Assembly (NCBI RefSeq): GCF_022012475.1
Contig: NZ_JAKLWS010000020.1
Location: 17,057-81,056, forward strand
Reading direction: 5' to 3'
Length of the DNA: 64,000 nt
Source of the DNA: Rhodohalobacter sulfatireducens
Lineage (GTDB): Bacteria; Bacteroidota; Rhodothermia; Balneolales; Balneolaceae
In this document: piece by piece, positions 35,028 through 45,600 of the stretch
Layout of the letters: every line of letters begins with the position of its first letter
Position numbering within the stretch: the first letter of the stretch is position 1
The notes under the pieces: model-generated
Told to the model about the DNA's origin: nothing
Seen by the model: only the letters and a program-made list of their open reading frames with translations
Databases searched by the model: none
Program-made: the position numbers and the translations under genes

Positions 35028-38000
35028 TCAATCATCCTGCGATTCCAATTGAAATGGATTCATTCTGATCACATCCTCATATAATGTCTGCCATGGCACG
35101 GTAAATTCATAACTTCCTGAAATAAGTTTATAAAACGCCTCTCCGTTTTCAAAGCCTATGAAATCAACTCCTTCCGACTCGGATGCCGGAGTTCCGTTTT
35201 CCATCACGTCTTCTTCAGAAAGAGCCGGGAGATGCAGGGTCGCCGTTGTATTCGCCGGAATTGTAACATTGTAGTGAAGTATACCATTTTGATCATGCCA
35301 ACCGCTTTCTATTCTTCCGTACATAGAATCATAATATCCGCGGGCATATTTCATAATACCATTCGGGTCCGGGGTGGGTTGCAGGATAATATGCTTGAAA
35401 CCAGGGGCCTCCGGATCTCTGGAAATGCCCAGTGAATAATTATACATCCAGGCACTCACCGCACCAAATGAATAGTGATTAAATGAGTTCATGCTATTAT
35501 TCCCGCCAAACCCTTCTTCAAGAGTGTATGAGTTTAACCGTTCCCAGATAGTTGTGGCACCGTTTACAACCGGATATAACCAAGAGGGATAGGTTGTCTG
35601 CTGTAGTAACCTGTAAGCCATATCATCATATCCATATTTCGATAGAGCCTCATTAAGAGAGGCTGTACCGATAAAACCGGTCATCAAAGAGTAGCCGGGG
35701 CGAACTCTATCTGATGCATCCACATTCTGCCGTCTGACTGCCGTTGCAAGATTTTCCGCAGCATGCGGTTCGTACTCTTCTTTAAAAATATCAAAAGCAA
35801 GAGGTACGGCGTAGGATGCCTGAGTATCTACAAACTCGCCTGCTTTTGCACTGCTGCCCGCTCCACCGGGACCAAAACTTGGACTGCCTTCACCTGAATG
35901 GATGGTTTTAGTTGTCTCGGGATCAACATAGGTTTCGTTGAAATGTGCTTTTCGTGCTTCATACTGATCCCAAAAATCGGCTGCATCTTCAGGTCGCCCG
36001 AGCAACTCTGCCGTTTTGGCCAATATCTCGATATCTCTAATGTGATAGGCAGACCACAGAAGTTTGTTGTCGTTTTTAAAACCTTCCGGGCTCAGCCAAT
36101 CACCGAGCGGACCCTCCTGCAGAATTCCGGTTTCCGGATCGATCTGGGAATTCAGAAAGTCCACATACTCTTTCATTGCATCATAATGCTCTTCGAGCAA
36201 TCCCAAATCTCCGTATTGCTGATAGGTCTCCCAGGCAACAATTATACCGGCACTTCCCCACAGAGTCCCACCGAAGCCACCTCCAACCGGTGCTACATCC
36301 GGGAATCTCCCTTCCTCATTTTGTAAATCTCGGATCGCCAGCATGTGCCTGTCCATAAATTGGTTAACGTCCGCCAAATAGGTTGCACCTCGTGCAAACA
36401 CATTAATATCTCCGCCCCAGCCCATACGCTCATTACGCGCGGGTGTATCCGTTGGGATAGAAAGGAAATTCGCCCGCATCGACCAGGTGATGTTTTCCCA
36501 TAACCTATTCACCAAGTCGTTGGAAGTTTCGTAATTTGAGGCTAACTCATCAACCGAGCTAACGACCAATCCTTTTACATCTTCAAGAGGGATCGGTTTA
36601 TCAACTCCTGTCACTTCAAGGTATCGATATCCGTGAAAAGTAAATCGTGGTTGATAGACCTCTTCCTCAGCTCCCTTCATGATATACCGGTCCTGCGTCA
36701 ATGCCGCTCGAATATTCTCCATCATCACCATCCCTACATTTTCGCTGTACTCTTCCAGGTTGGGATACCGTACTTCAGCATACCGCATCATCAATGTATC
36801 GCCGGGAGTTGTATTCGAAAGTGTAATATTGGGAAAGCCAACCATATTCTGTCCCATATCATAGACAAAAACATTCGGACGTACTTCTTCGACAGCTTTT
36901 GCCGTAAGCGTTTCTACCACACTGGGACTTGTTCCAATCTGAGCAATAATCCGTAGGCTGTCATAGTTGAATGTTTCGGTATCTCCTTCGAATTCTGTAG
37001 ATGGCCCCATATACGCCGTCCCTTCAAGAGGTATTTCAACCGTCTCCGTCCAGTCCTCATCGTTAAATTCGGGAGTACTCCATCCGGCAATTTCATTTTC
37101 GATCCGAGCATCAAACACCTCACCCTGGAAATAGCTGCCGTATAAAATAGGTCCCGCACTGAAATATGACCAGTCGTTGGGATTCGTGGTAATAACATTT
37201 TTAGTCCCGTCGGTGTAGGTCACAACCAGCTTGGCAAGCAGAGATTGACGGTCTCCGAAGAAGTTCCAGTTCTCTCCGCTGTAGGTGATGTTCCCGCTCC
37301 ACCAGCCTTCACTCAGCCAGGCACCGAGAGCATTGTTCCCATTGGAATTCAGCATATCGGTAACATCGTAGGTTTGATACATGTGATGACGATTGTATTG
37401 CGTCAGGCCGGGTGTAAAATATCGGTCGCCAACTCTTTCGCCATTCAGATACATCTCATAAATACCCCGTGCAGTGGCATAAAGCCGTGCTTTTTCGATC
37501 TGCTTGTTTTCAGTGTTAAATTCTGTCCGAAGCATTGGAGCAGAGTTCCGGGTCGGATCGGCGATGATCTTTGTCCCAGCATTTCCGCCCTGAACTAAGT
37601 AGGACTCATCCTCAATAGAAAAACCTGAACCACTTCTATCTGCAAAATTTTCAAATATACCATCGTAGGGGGAGTCGGTAAGCTCCTCCGAAAACATAGC
37701 ATTGGATGGATAACGGTAATTCAATATTTCTAAATCCGAAAAATGAGCAACCTGATCGGCCTCCGCCCGGAAACCGATCTCAGCCACCATTGGATAGCTA
37801 ATAAAATTATTACCGGCACCCACAGGGTTGAGATTGACTGATGTATTAGGTCCGCCGAAACCACCCTGCTGTTCCTCTGCATCTTCCGGTGCTGATACGA
37901 TATTTTCTTCCCGGTCACCATTCACATAAAACGTAATCTCACCAAAATTACTTTCAGCCAGAATTTGGTGTTTTTTATATCTGTTTTCATAGTTGATCAA

Positions 38001-38813
38001 ATTCTGGGGGATATCAAAACTTTCGAGTGGCTCGTCGCGAGAGTCACTGGGTGAATAGCCTACTCTATAGATGTTTAATTTTGCCAAACCATGTTCACTT
38101 CCGTCCACGTCAGAAATATCCAGCTCAATTTCTACATATATCTCATCTCTTTCATTGTTAATGCCCATCATGTTCAGAGAACTCTTCATCAAACGCTCTT
38201 CATTCGCTCCGAAGATAAATCCGGCCCGGGTACTGTTTGATTCACGATCCAACTGTATGTTATATCGAATTTTATAGACAGAGATATAGTCTGAATAAAA
38301 AACCAGGTCCTCATCTGTCCCTCCTATCCATGTAGCCCCATCCCAAGCTGAGAGACCCTGATCCGGATTCATTAAACCCGTTTCAAACAAAGATGAATTT
38401 GAAACGGTGTTACCATCCTGATCCCAAACGATGACTTCCCATTCATACCGAGTTGTAGGGTCCAGCGATTCACCGGCATATTTTATATGAACCGAGATAT
38501 TGCTGTCAACTCGTCCCGAATCCCATACCTCGTCTCCATCTTCATTCGTTACAACAATTCGATAGGCATTTTGAGAATACCCATGACCGCCTTCAGGCGC
38601 ACTCATCTGCCAGCTAAATCGCGGATGTTCTACATCAATCCCCAGCGGTCTATCCGTGTATTCAGTCTGCAGCTTGGTTAAAGAAAAATGCAAGCCTTGG
38701 TTCTCTTGAATCGTTCGCCATTCCGAAGCTAAGCTGATGGATGTAAAACAAAACGCCATCAACATTGAAATCGACACCCTGAGAAATGTCCAGTTAGCTA
38801 CATTTTCTTTCAT
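35028..38813 (-). CDS. Alpha-L-rhamnosidase, GH78 (copy 1, with lectin-like insertion)
   Basis: ATG 38813 opens directly into a signal peptide (ending SLAS); an in-frame TTG 81 bases upstream is not needed. The 1261-residue protein has an N-terminal Ig-like domain (LQTEYTDRPLGIDVEHPRF), then an insertion of roughly 230 residues resembling a concanavalin/LamG-like sandwich. The rhamnosidase N domain (LYATARGIYEMYLNGERVGD) follows, then the helical barrel with PARNERMGWGGD (Glu795, Asp802) and a C-terminal beta domain. It releases terminal L-rhamnose outside the cytoplasm. A candidate operator at 38908 lies 95 bases upstream. Confidence 0.92.
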   Translation of the reverse strand: MKENVANWTFLRVSISMLMAFCFTSISLASEWRTIQENQGLHFSLTKLQTEYTDRPLGIDVEHPRFSWQMSAPEGGHGYSQNAYRIVVTNEDGDEVWDSGRVDSNISVHIKYAGESLDPTTRYEWEVIVWDQDGNTVSNSSLFETGLMNPDQGLSAWDGATWIGGTDEDLVFYSDYISVYKIRYNIQLDRESNSTRAGFIFGANEERLMKSSLNMMGINNERDEIYVEIELDISDVDGSEHGLAKLNIYRVGYSPSDSRDEPLESFDIPQNLINYENRYKKHQILAESNFGEITFYVNGDREENIVSAPEDAEEQQGGFGGPNTSVNLNPVGAGNNFISYPMVAEIGFRAEADQVAHFSDLEILNYRYPSNAMFSEELTDSPYDGIFENFADRSGSGFSIEDESYLVQGGNAGTKIIADPTRNSAPMLRTEFNTENKQIEKARLYATARGIYEMYLNGERVGDRYFTPGLTQYNRHHMYQTYDVTDMLNSNGNNALGAWLSEGWWSGNITYSGENWNFFGDRQSLLAKLVVTYTDGTKNVITTNPNDWSYFSAGPILYGSYFQGEVFDARIENEIAGWSTPEFNDEDWTETVEIPLEGTAYMGPSTEFEGDTETFNYDSLRIIAQIGTSPSVVETLTAKAVEEVRPNVFVYDMGQNMVGFPNITLSNTTPGDTLMMRYAEVRYPNLEEYSENVGMVMMENIRAALTQDRYIMKGAEEEVYQPRFTFHGYRYLEVTGVDKPIPLEDVKGLVVSSVDELASNYETSNDLVNRLWENITWSMRANFLSIPTDTPARNERMGWGGDINVFARGATYLADVNQFMDRHMLAIRDLQNEEGRFPDVAPVGGGFGGTLWGSAGIIVAWETYQQYGDLGLLEEHYDAMKEYVDFLNSQIDPETGILQEGPLGDWLSPEGFKNDNKLLWSAYHIRDIEILAKTAELLGRPEDAADFWDQYEARKAHFNETYVDPETTKTIHSGEGSPSFGPGGAGSSAKAGEFVDTQASYAVPLAFDIFKEEYEPHAAENLATAVRRQNVDASDRVRPGYSLMTGFIGTASLNEALSKYGYDDMAYRLLQQTTYPSWLYPVVNGATTIWERLNSYTLEEGFGGNNSMNSFNHYSFGAVSAWMYNYSLGISRDPEAPGFKHIILQPTPDPNGIMKYARGYYDSMYGRIESGWHDQNGILHYNVTIPANTTATLHLPALSEEDVMENGTPASESEGVDFIGFENGEAFYKLISGSYEFTVPWQTLYEDVIRMNPFQLESQDD

Positions 38814-38907
38814 GTGCTCGAGATTTGATCTTGCTATAGTAACATTTGCAGCATGCAATTCCCCTATGAAAACTCGAGGCTGCGACTGATTCAAAAAACA
38901 ATCTTTA

Positions 38908-38921
38908 TGAACATATGTGCA
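38908..38921. promoter_or_regulatory. Candidate SorC-regulator operator in front of GH78 copy 1
   Basis: TGAACATATGTGCA matches the 14-base palindrome at 45888 (TGAACATTTGTTCA) in 12 of 14 positions and keeps 5 of 6 symmetric base pairs. It lies in the gap upstream of the GH78 gene that starts at 38813. The other copy lies between the regulator gene and the second GH78. Two near-identical sites at two GH78 promoters fit one regulon. Isolated TGAACA half-sites elsewhere were not counted. Confidence 0.5.
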
Positions 38922-39022
38922 AGAATGAATTTTTGTTCCTGCAATATACAGCTTCGGCTCTAAAGCTCAAATAATTCAAAAAATTTCCAGGCTGATAACG
39001 TGTCAGTCAACCTCAACTCAAC

Positions 39023-42000
39023 TTACTGAGCTGCATTAAACTGGATATTTGAAAGAATAAATGTTCCACCTGCGTCTTCCTCCCGTTGACTAACTATATA
39101 TAAGTCATTCTTACCATTCTCAACTAAGGAGGATAAACTGAATGTTAGATTATAGCCTAAAAATCCTTGTGGGGTTTGAAATTCTCCTCCCGGTTCATAG
39201 ACAGCTTCGCCGATTTTTTCTCCATCAGGTGAATTTAAGCGTAATTCAAAGCTGATTTTTCCTGATAAAGGTTCTTGCAATCCTGAAATAATTGACACGG
39301 ATCCTATGTCAGTCAAATCTATATCATTAATGCTGAATGACCCTCTGCCATCAGGTACCATCATCAGGAAATTGCCGTCATAGGTCATCGTTGTGTACTC
39401 TTCCAGGTTTGAAGCCTGTTCAAAAGACATGGTATTGTTTCGCAGGTAAATACTGGTACTTCCTGTCAATGGCTTCACATTTCGTCCGCCATTATCCGTG
39501 AAACTTGCGGTAAGAATCAACATACCATTTGGAACCGGCTGGCTACCAAGTGTTGGATCAATCGTACCTTCAGCCGGCAGGGATTCGTTACCATCTGTTT
39601 CCTCATCGTTTAACGACTGAATCCATTCAACAATCATTTCAGCATCTTCTTCGCTGAGATTAATATGACCGGGCATCACGGTTTCTCCCCAAACCCCGGA
39701 ACCACCGTTTATAATCTTATTTACGAGATAGGACGTCACGTCAGAAGAGTCCTCGTAGAATTCAGCCACTGCAGTATATGAAGGGCCTATCGATTCCGCA
39801 TCAATCCCATGACATGCCTGGCAATTCAGGGTTTCAATCATGGTTCTGGCGGTATTTACATTGGCCATCACCTGGTGACCCTGGTCGGCCTGAACCATGT
39901 CGCTACCCTCAATATAATCCGCTGATACATAAAGGCCAGTCAGATCCTCTGAGGCTGTTGGATCATCCGGGTCGTTTACGTTCACCGTATATGAAACCGG
40001 TGTACCAGGGAAGTAGAATGTACTATTCCCGTTAATTTCTATATCGACTAAAGGAGCAGCATTTCCGGCATAAACGGAAACGGGCTGACCGGTCCCCGTA
40101 AGACCATCCGGATCCCGAACCTCTACAGATATGCTATACTCACCAATCTCATCATACGTAACATCGGCTTGAGGTTGGCTGGTCTCTTCTGTTTCCCCGT
40201 TACCAAAATCCCAGATATACGTCAATTCAGTGTCTTCAGGATCGGTTGCAGCTGCTGAAACATTTACGGTCAATGGCAATGTGCCTGATGTCTTATCCAC
40301 AAGAATATCGCCGACAACAGGAGGACGGTTTCCTGCATTAAAATCAACTCTTGAAAGTCCTGCATCTGGATTTTTTGAAAACCATCCGCTGCCATATTCA
40401 AGCAAATAAAGCCTGCCATCGGGTCCGATTTCCATGTCAATTAAGGAGTTTAATTCTGTAGAGGGCATAAAGGGTTCTATCTTTGAAAAATCTCCATTCG
40501 GCCACATGGTTACTGCTTTTATCCAACCGCGAACCCAATCATAAATAAAAAGTTTTCCGTCGTAATAGTCAGGCATTCTGGTATCTTCAGGATACAGATC
40601 CGAATAGAATACCGGACCTGCCATAGCATTTCTGCCACCAGATCCCATATCACCAAATTCTTCCGACGTTCCATATGGATACCAGATAAATGCCGGTTGA
40701 GCCGGGGGAAGCTGTTCGACTCCCGTGTTCAGTTCATAATCATTTACGGGATTTACAGGATCAAAAGCCTCGCCTGATTCTCCTGTTGCATAATTAAACC
40801 GTACATATGGATAGTTATCCCCCACAAACATCGGCCAGCCAAAATTCCCCGCCTCACGAGCCTGGTTCACTTCATCATAACCCCTTGGCCCTCTCGTTTG
40901 AAGGCTGTCATTACTTGCATCCGGCCCCACTTCACCCCAATAGAGATAATTGGTTTTTTGATCCACGGATATTCGATATGGATTTCGATTACCCTGAACA
41001 TAAATTTCTGGCTTGGTTCCCTCTTGTCCCTCCGGGTAGAGGTTTCCTTCGGGGATGTTATAACTACCATCCTCATTCACACGAATTCGGATGATTTTTC
41101 CGCGGAGGTCATTTGGATTACCCGATGTTCTCATAGCGTTATACTGCTCATACCCGGATCGATTGTCAATCGGCGCGTAACCATTCAAAACATACTCACT
41201 GTCCTGCTGATTAAATGGTGTGGAGTTATCACCCGTTGAAACGTAAAGCAGCCCGTCGCTGTCAAAGACAATAGAACCACCGGTATGGCAACAGATATCC
41301 CGCTGCGAATAAAATTCAAGAACTGTAGTTTCTGTTTCCATGTCGAGCTTTTCTCCATCAAAGACAAACCTGGAAAGTCGATTGACAGAGGTATCTGCCG
41401 GACTGTAAAAAACGAAAACGTGATTATTCTCTTCGAAATTGGGATCGGCCTGGATTCCCATCAAGCCTTCTTCAGCATTTACACCTTCTGCATCACTATG
41501 GTGATACACATCCAATTCTGCAGCTGTACTCAGTGATGAATCCTGATGATTAAAATATAAAATTTCACCTCGGCGCTGAGCAATCAATACATCCAGGTTC
41601 GGTAAGATTGTCATCTCGGTCGGTTCATAAAACTCCCCCTGAACAATTGGAGTTTTGGTAAACCGATTTTCAGCCGGCCGACGCTTAGTTGTAGCTTCAT
41701 CATAATCCAACAATTCATTTTCCCCGATAGCATATTGTATTCCCGCCAACACATGCTTCAAGAACAGATCTTCGGTAAAAGATTCACTGGTATGGCCGAG
41801 CCCGGTGTAAAACACCCGCCCGCCATCATAGTTATGATACCACGCCATCGGATGAAAACCCATATCAGCGCCACCCTGGTAACTGTCTTCATCGAGTGAG
41901 AGAAGTACATTCACCTCTTCATTAACATTCTTGTAACTGTACCATTCATCTGTTCGGGTCCAGTCTTCCGGTAAAAATTCTGTGGATGAATGAGTGGCAT

Positions 42001-42478
42001 CTTCCACATGAAGAGTTCCCTCCTGCACATTCGGGTGTGGATCATTAATCCCGGGATGATCCAAGAAATATCCACCGACCATTCGCCCATACCAACCCCA
42101 ACGGTATTCGGTGTCAGCAGCTGCATGTATTCCCACATATCCGCCGCCCGACTGGATGTATCGTTCAAAATCGGCTTCCTGGTCGTGATCCAAAACATCA
42201 CCGGTTGTACTCAGGAAAACTACGGCCGAATATTGTTCGAGTGAATCTTCTGTAAACATCGCTGAATTTGTAGTTGTGTCAACTTCAAAACCGTTTTCAT
42301 CACCAAGCTGTTGAATAGCGCGTATTCCGTCCGGTATCGATTGATGGTAATACCCGGCTGTTTTACTAAATACAAGTACTTTTGGGGAACCAGAACGTTT
42401 GTTTGAGCATGCCTGGAAAATAAAAGCAGTAACAACCACCAGGCAAATGGCCTGCACTGAGCGTAAATAAAACTTCAT
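39023..42478 (-). CDS. Multidomain lipoprotein: ThuA - sorbosone-dehydrogenase-like propeller - PKD - cytochrome c - C-terminal sandwich
   Basis: The 1151-residue protein has a lipobox (FIFQACSN, Cys24). Domains in order: ThuA-like (about 33-250, with KTAGYYHQSIPDG and GYVGIHAAADTEYRWGWYG); glucose/sorbosone dehydrogenase-like beta-propeller (about 275-720, with RDICCHTGGSIVFDSDG and GNRNPYRISVD); PKD (about 730-810, YIWDFGNGE); cytochrome c with haem motif CQACH (Cys886, Cys889, His890) and distal Met in VMPGHI; and a C-terminal CBM6-like sandwich. It probably sits on the cell surface or in the periplasm and may oxidise a sugar or bind glycan while passing electrons to haem. It lies between two GH78 genes. 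Confidence 0.87.
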   Translation of the reverse strand: MKFYLRSVQAICLVVVTAFIFQACSNKRSGSPKVLVFSKTAGYYHQSIPDGIRAIQQLGDENGFEVDTTTNSAMFTEDSLEQYSAVVFLSTTGDVLDHDQEADFERYIQSGGGYVGIHAAADTEYRWGWYGRMVGGYFLDHPGINDPHPNVQEGTLHVEDATHSSTEFLPEDWTRTDEWYSYKNVNEEVNVLLSLDEDSYQGGADMGFHPMAWYHNYDGGRVFYTGLGHTSESFTEDLFLKHVLAGIQYAIGENELLDYDEATTKRRPAENRFTKTPIVQGEFYEPTEMTILPNLDVLIAQRRGEILYFNHQDSSLSTAAELDVYHHSDAEGVNAEEGLMGIQADPNFEENNHVFVFYSPADTSVNRLSRFVFDGEKLDMETETTVLEFYSQRDICCHTGGSIVFDSDGLLYVSTGDNSTPFNQQDSEYVLNGYAPIDNRSGYEQYNAMRTSGNPNDLRGKIIRIRVNEDGSYNIPEGNLYPEGQEGTKPEIYVQGNRNPYRISVDQKTNYLYWGEVGPDASNDSLQTRGPRGYDEVNQAREAGNFGWPMFVGDNYPYVRFNYATGESGEAFDPVNPVNDYELNTGVEQLPPAQPAFIWYPYGTSEEFGDMGSGGRNAMAGPVFYSDLYPEDTRMPDYYDGKLFIYDWVRGWIKAVTMWPNGDFSKIEPFMPSTELNSLIDMEIGPDGRLYLLEYGSGWFSKNPDAGLSRVDFNAGNRPPVVGDILVDKTSGTLPLTVNVSAAATDPEDTELTYIWDFGNGETEETSQPQADVTYDEIGEYSISVEVRDPDGLTGTGQPVSVYAGNAAPLVDIEINGNSTFYFPGTPVSYTVNVNDPDDPTASEDLTGLYVSADYIEGSDMVQADQGHQVMANVNTARTMIETLNCQACHGIDAESIGPSYTAVAEFYEDSSDVTSYLVNKIINGGSGVWGETVMPGHINLSEEDAEMIVEWIQSLNDEETDGNESLPAEGTIDPTLGSQPVPNGMLILTASFTDNGGRNVKPLTGSTSIYLRNNTMSFEQASNLEEYTTMTYDGNFLMMVPDGRGSFSINDIDLTDIGSVSIISGLQEPLSGKISFELRLNSPDGEKIGEAVYEPGGEFQTPQGFLGYNLTFSLSSLVENGKNDLYIVSQREEDAGGTFILSNIQFNAAQ

Positions 42479-42618
42479 AAATCTATTTATTAATAAATGT
42501 ATAGCAAATCAGGTAATACAGAGGACAACTTAAAAAAATGACCGCCCTATATTCGTTATTTATACTAATGAATAAAAGCGCTTTTTATTTTTTTACAGAA
42601 TTTAGAATTAACAAGAGA

Positions 42619-45600
42619 TTAATCAGCAAGATCATTCAATTCATTTTGAATTTTTTTAATTGTGCCTTCATCAATTTTTAACCCTTTGGGCAAAGCAAGA
42701 CTGGCATATTCCAGATTATAACCCATCACCTGGCTGAGCCATGGTGATTGCATTAAGTCTGGTAACTCTTTATTCAGAATATCTCTGGATTGCTGATTTG
42801 CAATGAGTTTGGCCAGAGAATCATCAGCATGAACAGAATAGGATTCACCGAATTCAATTGTTGAGAAGTCACTATCTATCTGATTCAAAACCTCTGAGGT
42901 TAGTTGATCCGGGTAGGTTTCTGCAAGATCTGTAAGCGATGCATTTCCGAACTGGTTCCACGCAACACTTTCAATCATTGCAGGAATATAATTTTCAAGG
43001 ATCGAACGGGTTTGATCGTTTTCAAGTAAATCAGCGACAGGTGTCGACAGATTCATTTCGGAGGCTAATCCGGAAGCAAGCTTTCCGGCCGGATATGAAA
43101 ACAGGTAATGCCCCGATCCTACCTTAACTTCCACACCCTCTTCTCTCTGAGAAATATTTATGACACCTTTAGGTCCATCTCTTAAATTTTCACCATTTTC
43201 AGTTACCTGTTCTTCCATAGCTTCGGGTAAAAATACAGTTGCAGTGGTATTTTCCGGAATTTCAACAGAAATAGTAAATGTCTCCCGATCCAAGTTCCAT
43301 GATGTTTCTATTTTTCCATAAGATGAATTGAGAACCCCCCGGGAATGTTCCAACTTCCCACCTATCACCGGGTGGATGGAGATCTCTTTGTAACCCGGTG
43401 CTTTTTGATCAATTCCAGCTACAGATTTATAGAGCCATTCACCAATTGCCCCATAAGCGTAATGGTTGAACGAGTTCATCCCCGGATTTTGGAAGGTACT
43501 GTCAGGTTTCATTCCATCCCATCTTTCCCAAATTGTGGTGGCCCCTTTGGTCACCGGATAAAGCCAAGAGGGATACTCTTTTCGAAGCATTAACTCGTAA
43601 GCTTCTTCTGAATACCCAAACTGTGTTAAAATGGGGTTAAGGTGAGGAGTCCCTAAAAAACCTGTTGTCAAATGACCGCGTTCATTTACTCTGGAAATAA
43701 GATATTCAGCTGCTTTAGATTCCATTTCGTCACTTAAAAGATCGAACTGAAGCGCCAGAAGGTAAGCTGTCTGAGTATTTGACATGATTCTGCCGCTTGG
43801 GGTTAAATATTCATGTTGGAATGCATCTTTAATATTCTCAAACAGATCTTCATAGTCTTCAGCGTCGGAATCTTTCCCAAGGACCCGTGCCGAACGTGCC
43901 AGTAAATCGGTAGAATGTCCGAAAAATGCGGTTGAGATCAACGCTTTATCCGTATATGCACCGGGATAGTCAGATGCGGTGCTGTTGAATGAGAGCCAAT
44001 CCCCAAATGTAAAGTTGTTATCCCAAAGATACGTGGTGCTGTCCATGGCTGAACGCTCCTTCATGAAGTCGACCCACCCTTTCATACTCTCATATTGAGT
44101 TTCCAGGATTTGTTTATCCCCGTAGGCCTGGTAAAGAGTCCACGGAACTACCACACTGGCATCCCCCCACCCGGATGAACCTACTGCTTGTTCGCCAAGC
44201 ACATTCGGAACCACGTATGGAACACTACCGCTTTCATTCTGATCAGCCTCAACATCCCGAAGCCATTTCGTTAAAAAACCGGATGCATCCATATTAAAAC
44301 ATGCTGTTGATGCAAAAACCTGGATATCACCGGTCCAACCCAAACGTTCATCCCGTTGTGGACAATCAGTTGGAATGTCAAGGAAATTACCTTTCTGACC
44401 CCATACTATATTGTGCTGAAGTTGATTCAGTAAATCATTTGACGTCTGAAAGTGACCTGTTGGATCCATATCCGAATGTAATACCACTCCTGTCAAATCA
44501 TCCAATGTTAGCTCACCGGGATAGCCCTCCACTTTCACATATCGGAATCCCTGAAACGTGAATGAGGGCTCCCATACCTCAACTCCCTCCCCTTTCATGA
44601 TATAAGTATTCAGTTGTTCAGCTGCCCGGATATTTGCCATATAAAAATTCCCCTCTTTATCGAGTACTTCTGCGTGTTCAAGTGTAATTTCTGTTCCGCG
44701 AGGTCCTTCTGCTGAAAGTTGAACCCAACCGACCATGTTTTGTCCAAAATCTACAACAGTGTCTCCTTCTGGAGTTTGTAAGATCTGTTTTGGTCTGATG
44801 GTCTGAATTTTTCGAACCGGTGGGCCTTCAGGTGCAATCAAATGGTCTTTGGAATGATTAGCGACTGTCACCACCGACCAATCACTTTCATCATAACCGG
44901 ACTCTGACCAACCACGATTTTCAAGCCGGGCATCATATGTCTCACCATTGTAGATATCCGACGCCAGTATAGCACCGGTAGATGAAGTCCAGCTTTTATC
45001 GGTACCGATCGTTTCTGTTGAACCGTCTTTATACGTCACTTCAATTTGCGCCAGAACACCCAATGTGGATCCGTAATGATTACGGGCATCTCCCCATACC
45101 AGGTATCCGCTGTACCATCCATCCCCGAGTGTAACACCGACTGCGTTATCTCCGGTTTCCAGAAAATCGGTAATATCGTAGGTTTGGTACTGCAGCCGGT
45201 TGTTATAGCTTGTCCATCCAGGTGTAAAAAACCGGTCCCCCACTCTTTTACCGTTAATCTCCATCTCGTACACACCATGGCTCGTTACATACACCCGGGC
45301 AGAAGCAACCTCCCTGTCAATTTTAAACTCATTTCGAAACATTGGACTGGGAGACGAAACTGTAGAATCTTGCTCAAAACCGGCTTCGATCCATCTTGCC
45401 TGCCAATCATTTTCATTCAAGAGGCCCATCTCCCAAAATGCCGGTTCACTCCATCCAGACCGGTTGCCATGATTATCCCAAACCCGGTTTCTCCAGTAAT
45501 ATCTTTCGCGAGATTCCAGTTTAGGCCCCTCATAACGAACGTGTAAGGATTGATCAGAATTAACTACACCCGTATCCCAAACAACCTCAGAAAAATCAGA

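Noticed and set aside
38814..38894. 27-residue extension of GH78 copy 1 from a TTG start.
   Set aside because: It would bury the signal peptide that begins right at ATG 38813 and would approach the candidate operator.
45046..45546. 166-residue plus-strand frame inside GH78 copy 2.
   Set aside because: Antisense to well-conserved GH78 motifs; no start context and irregular composition.
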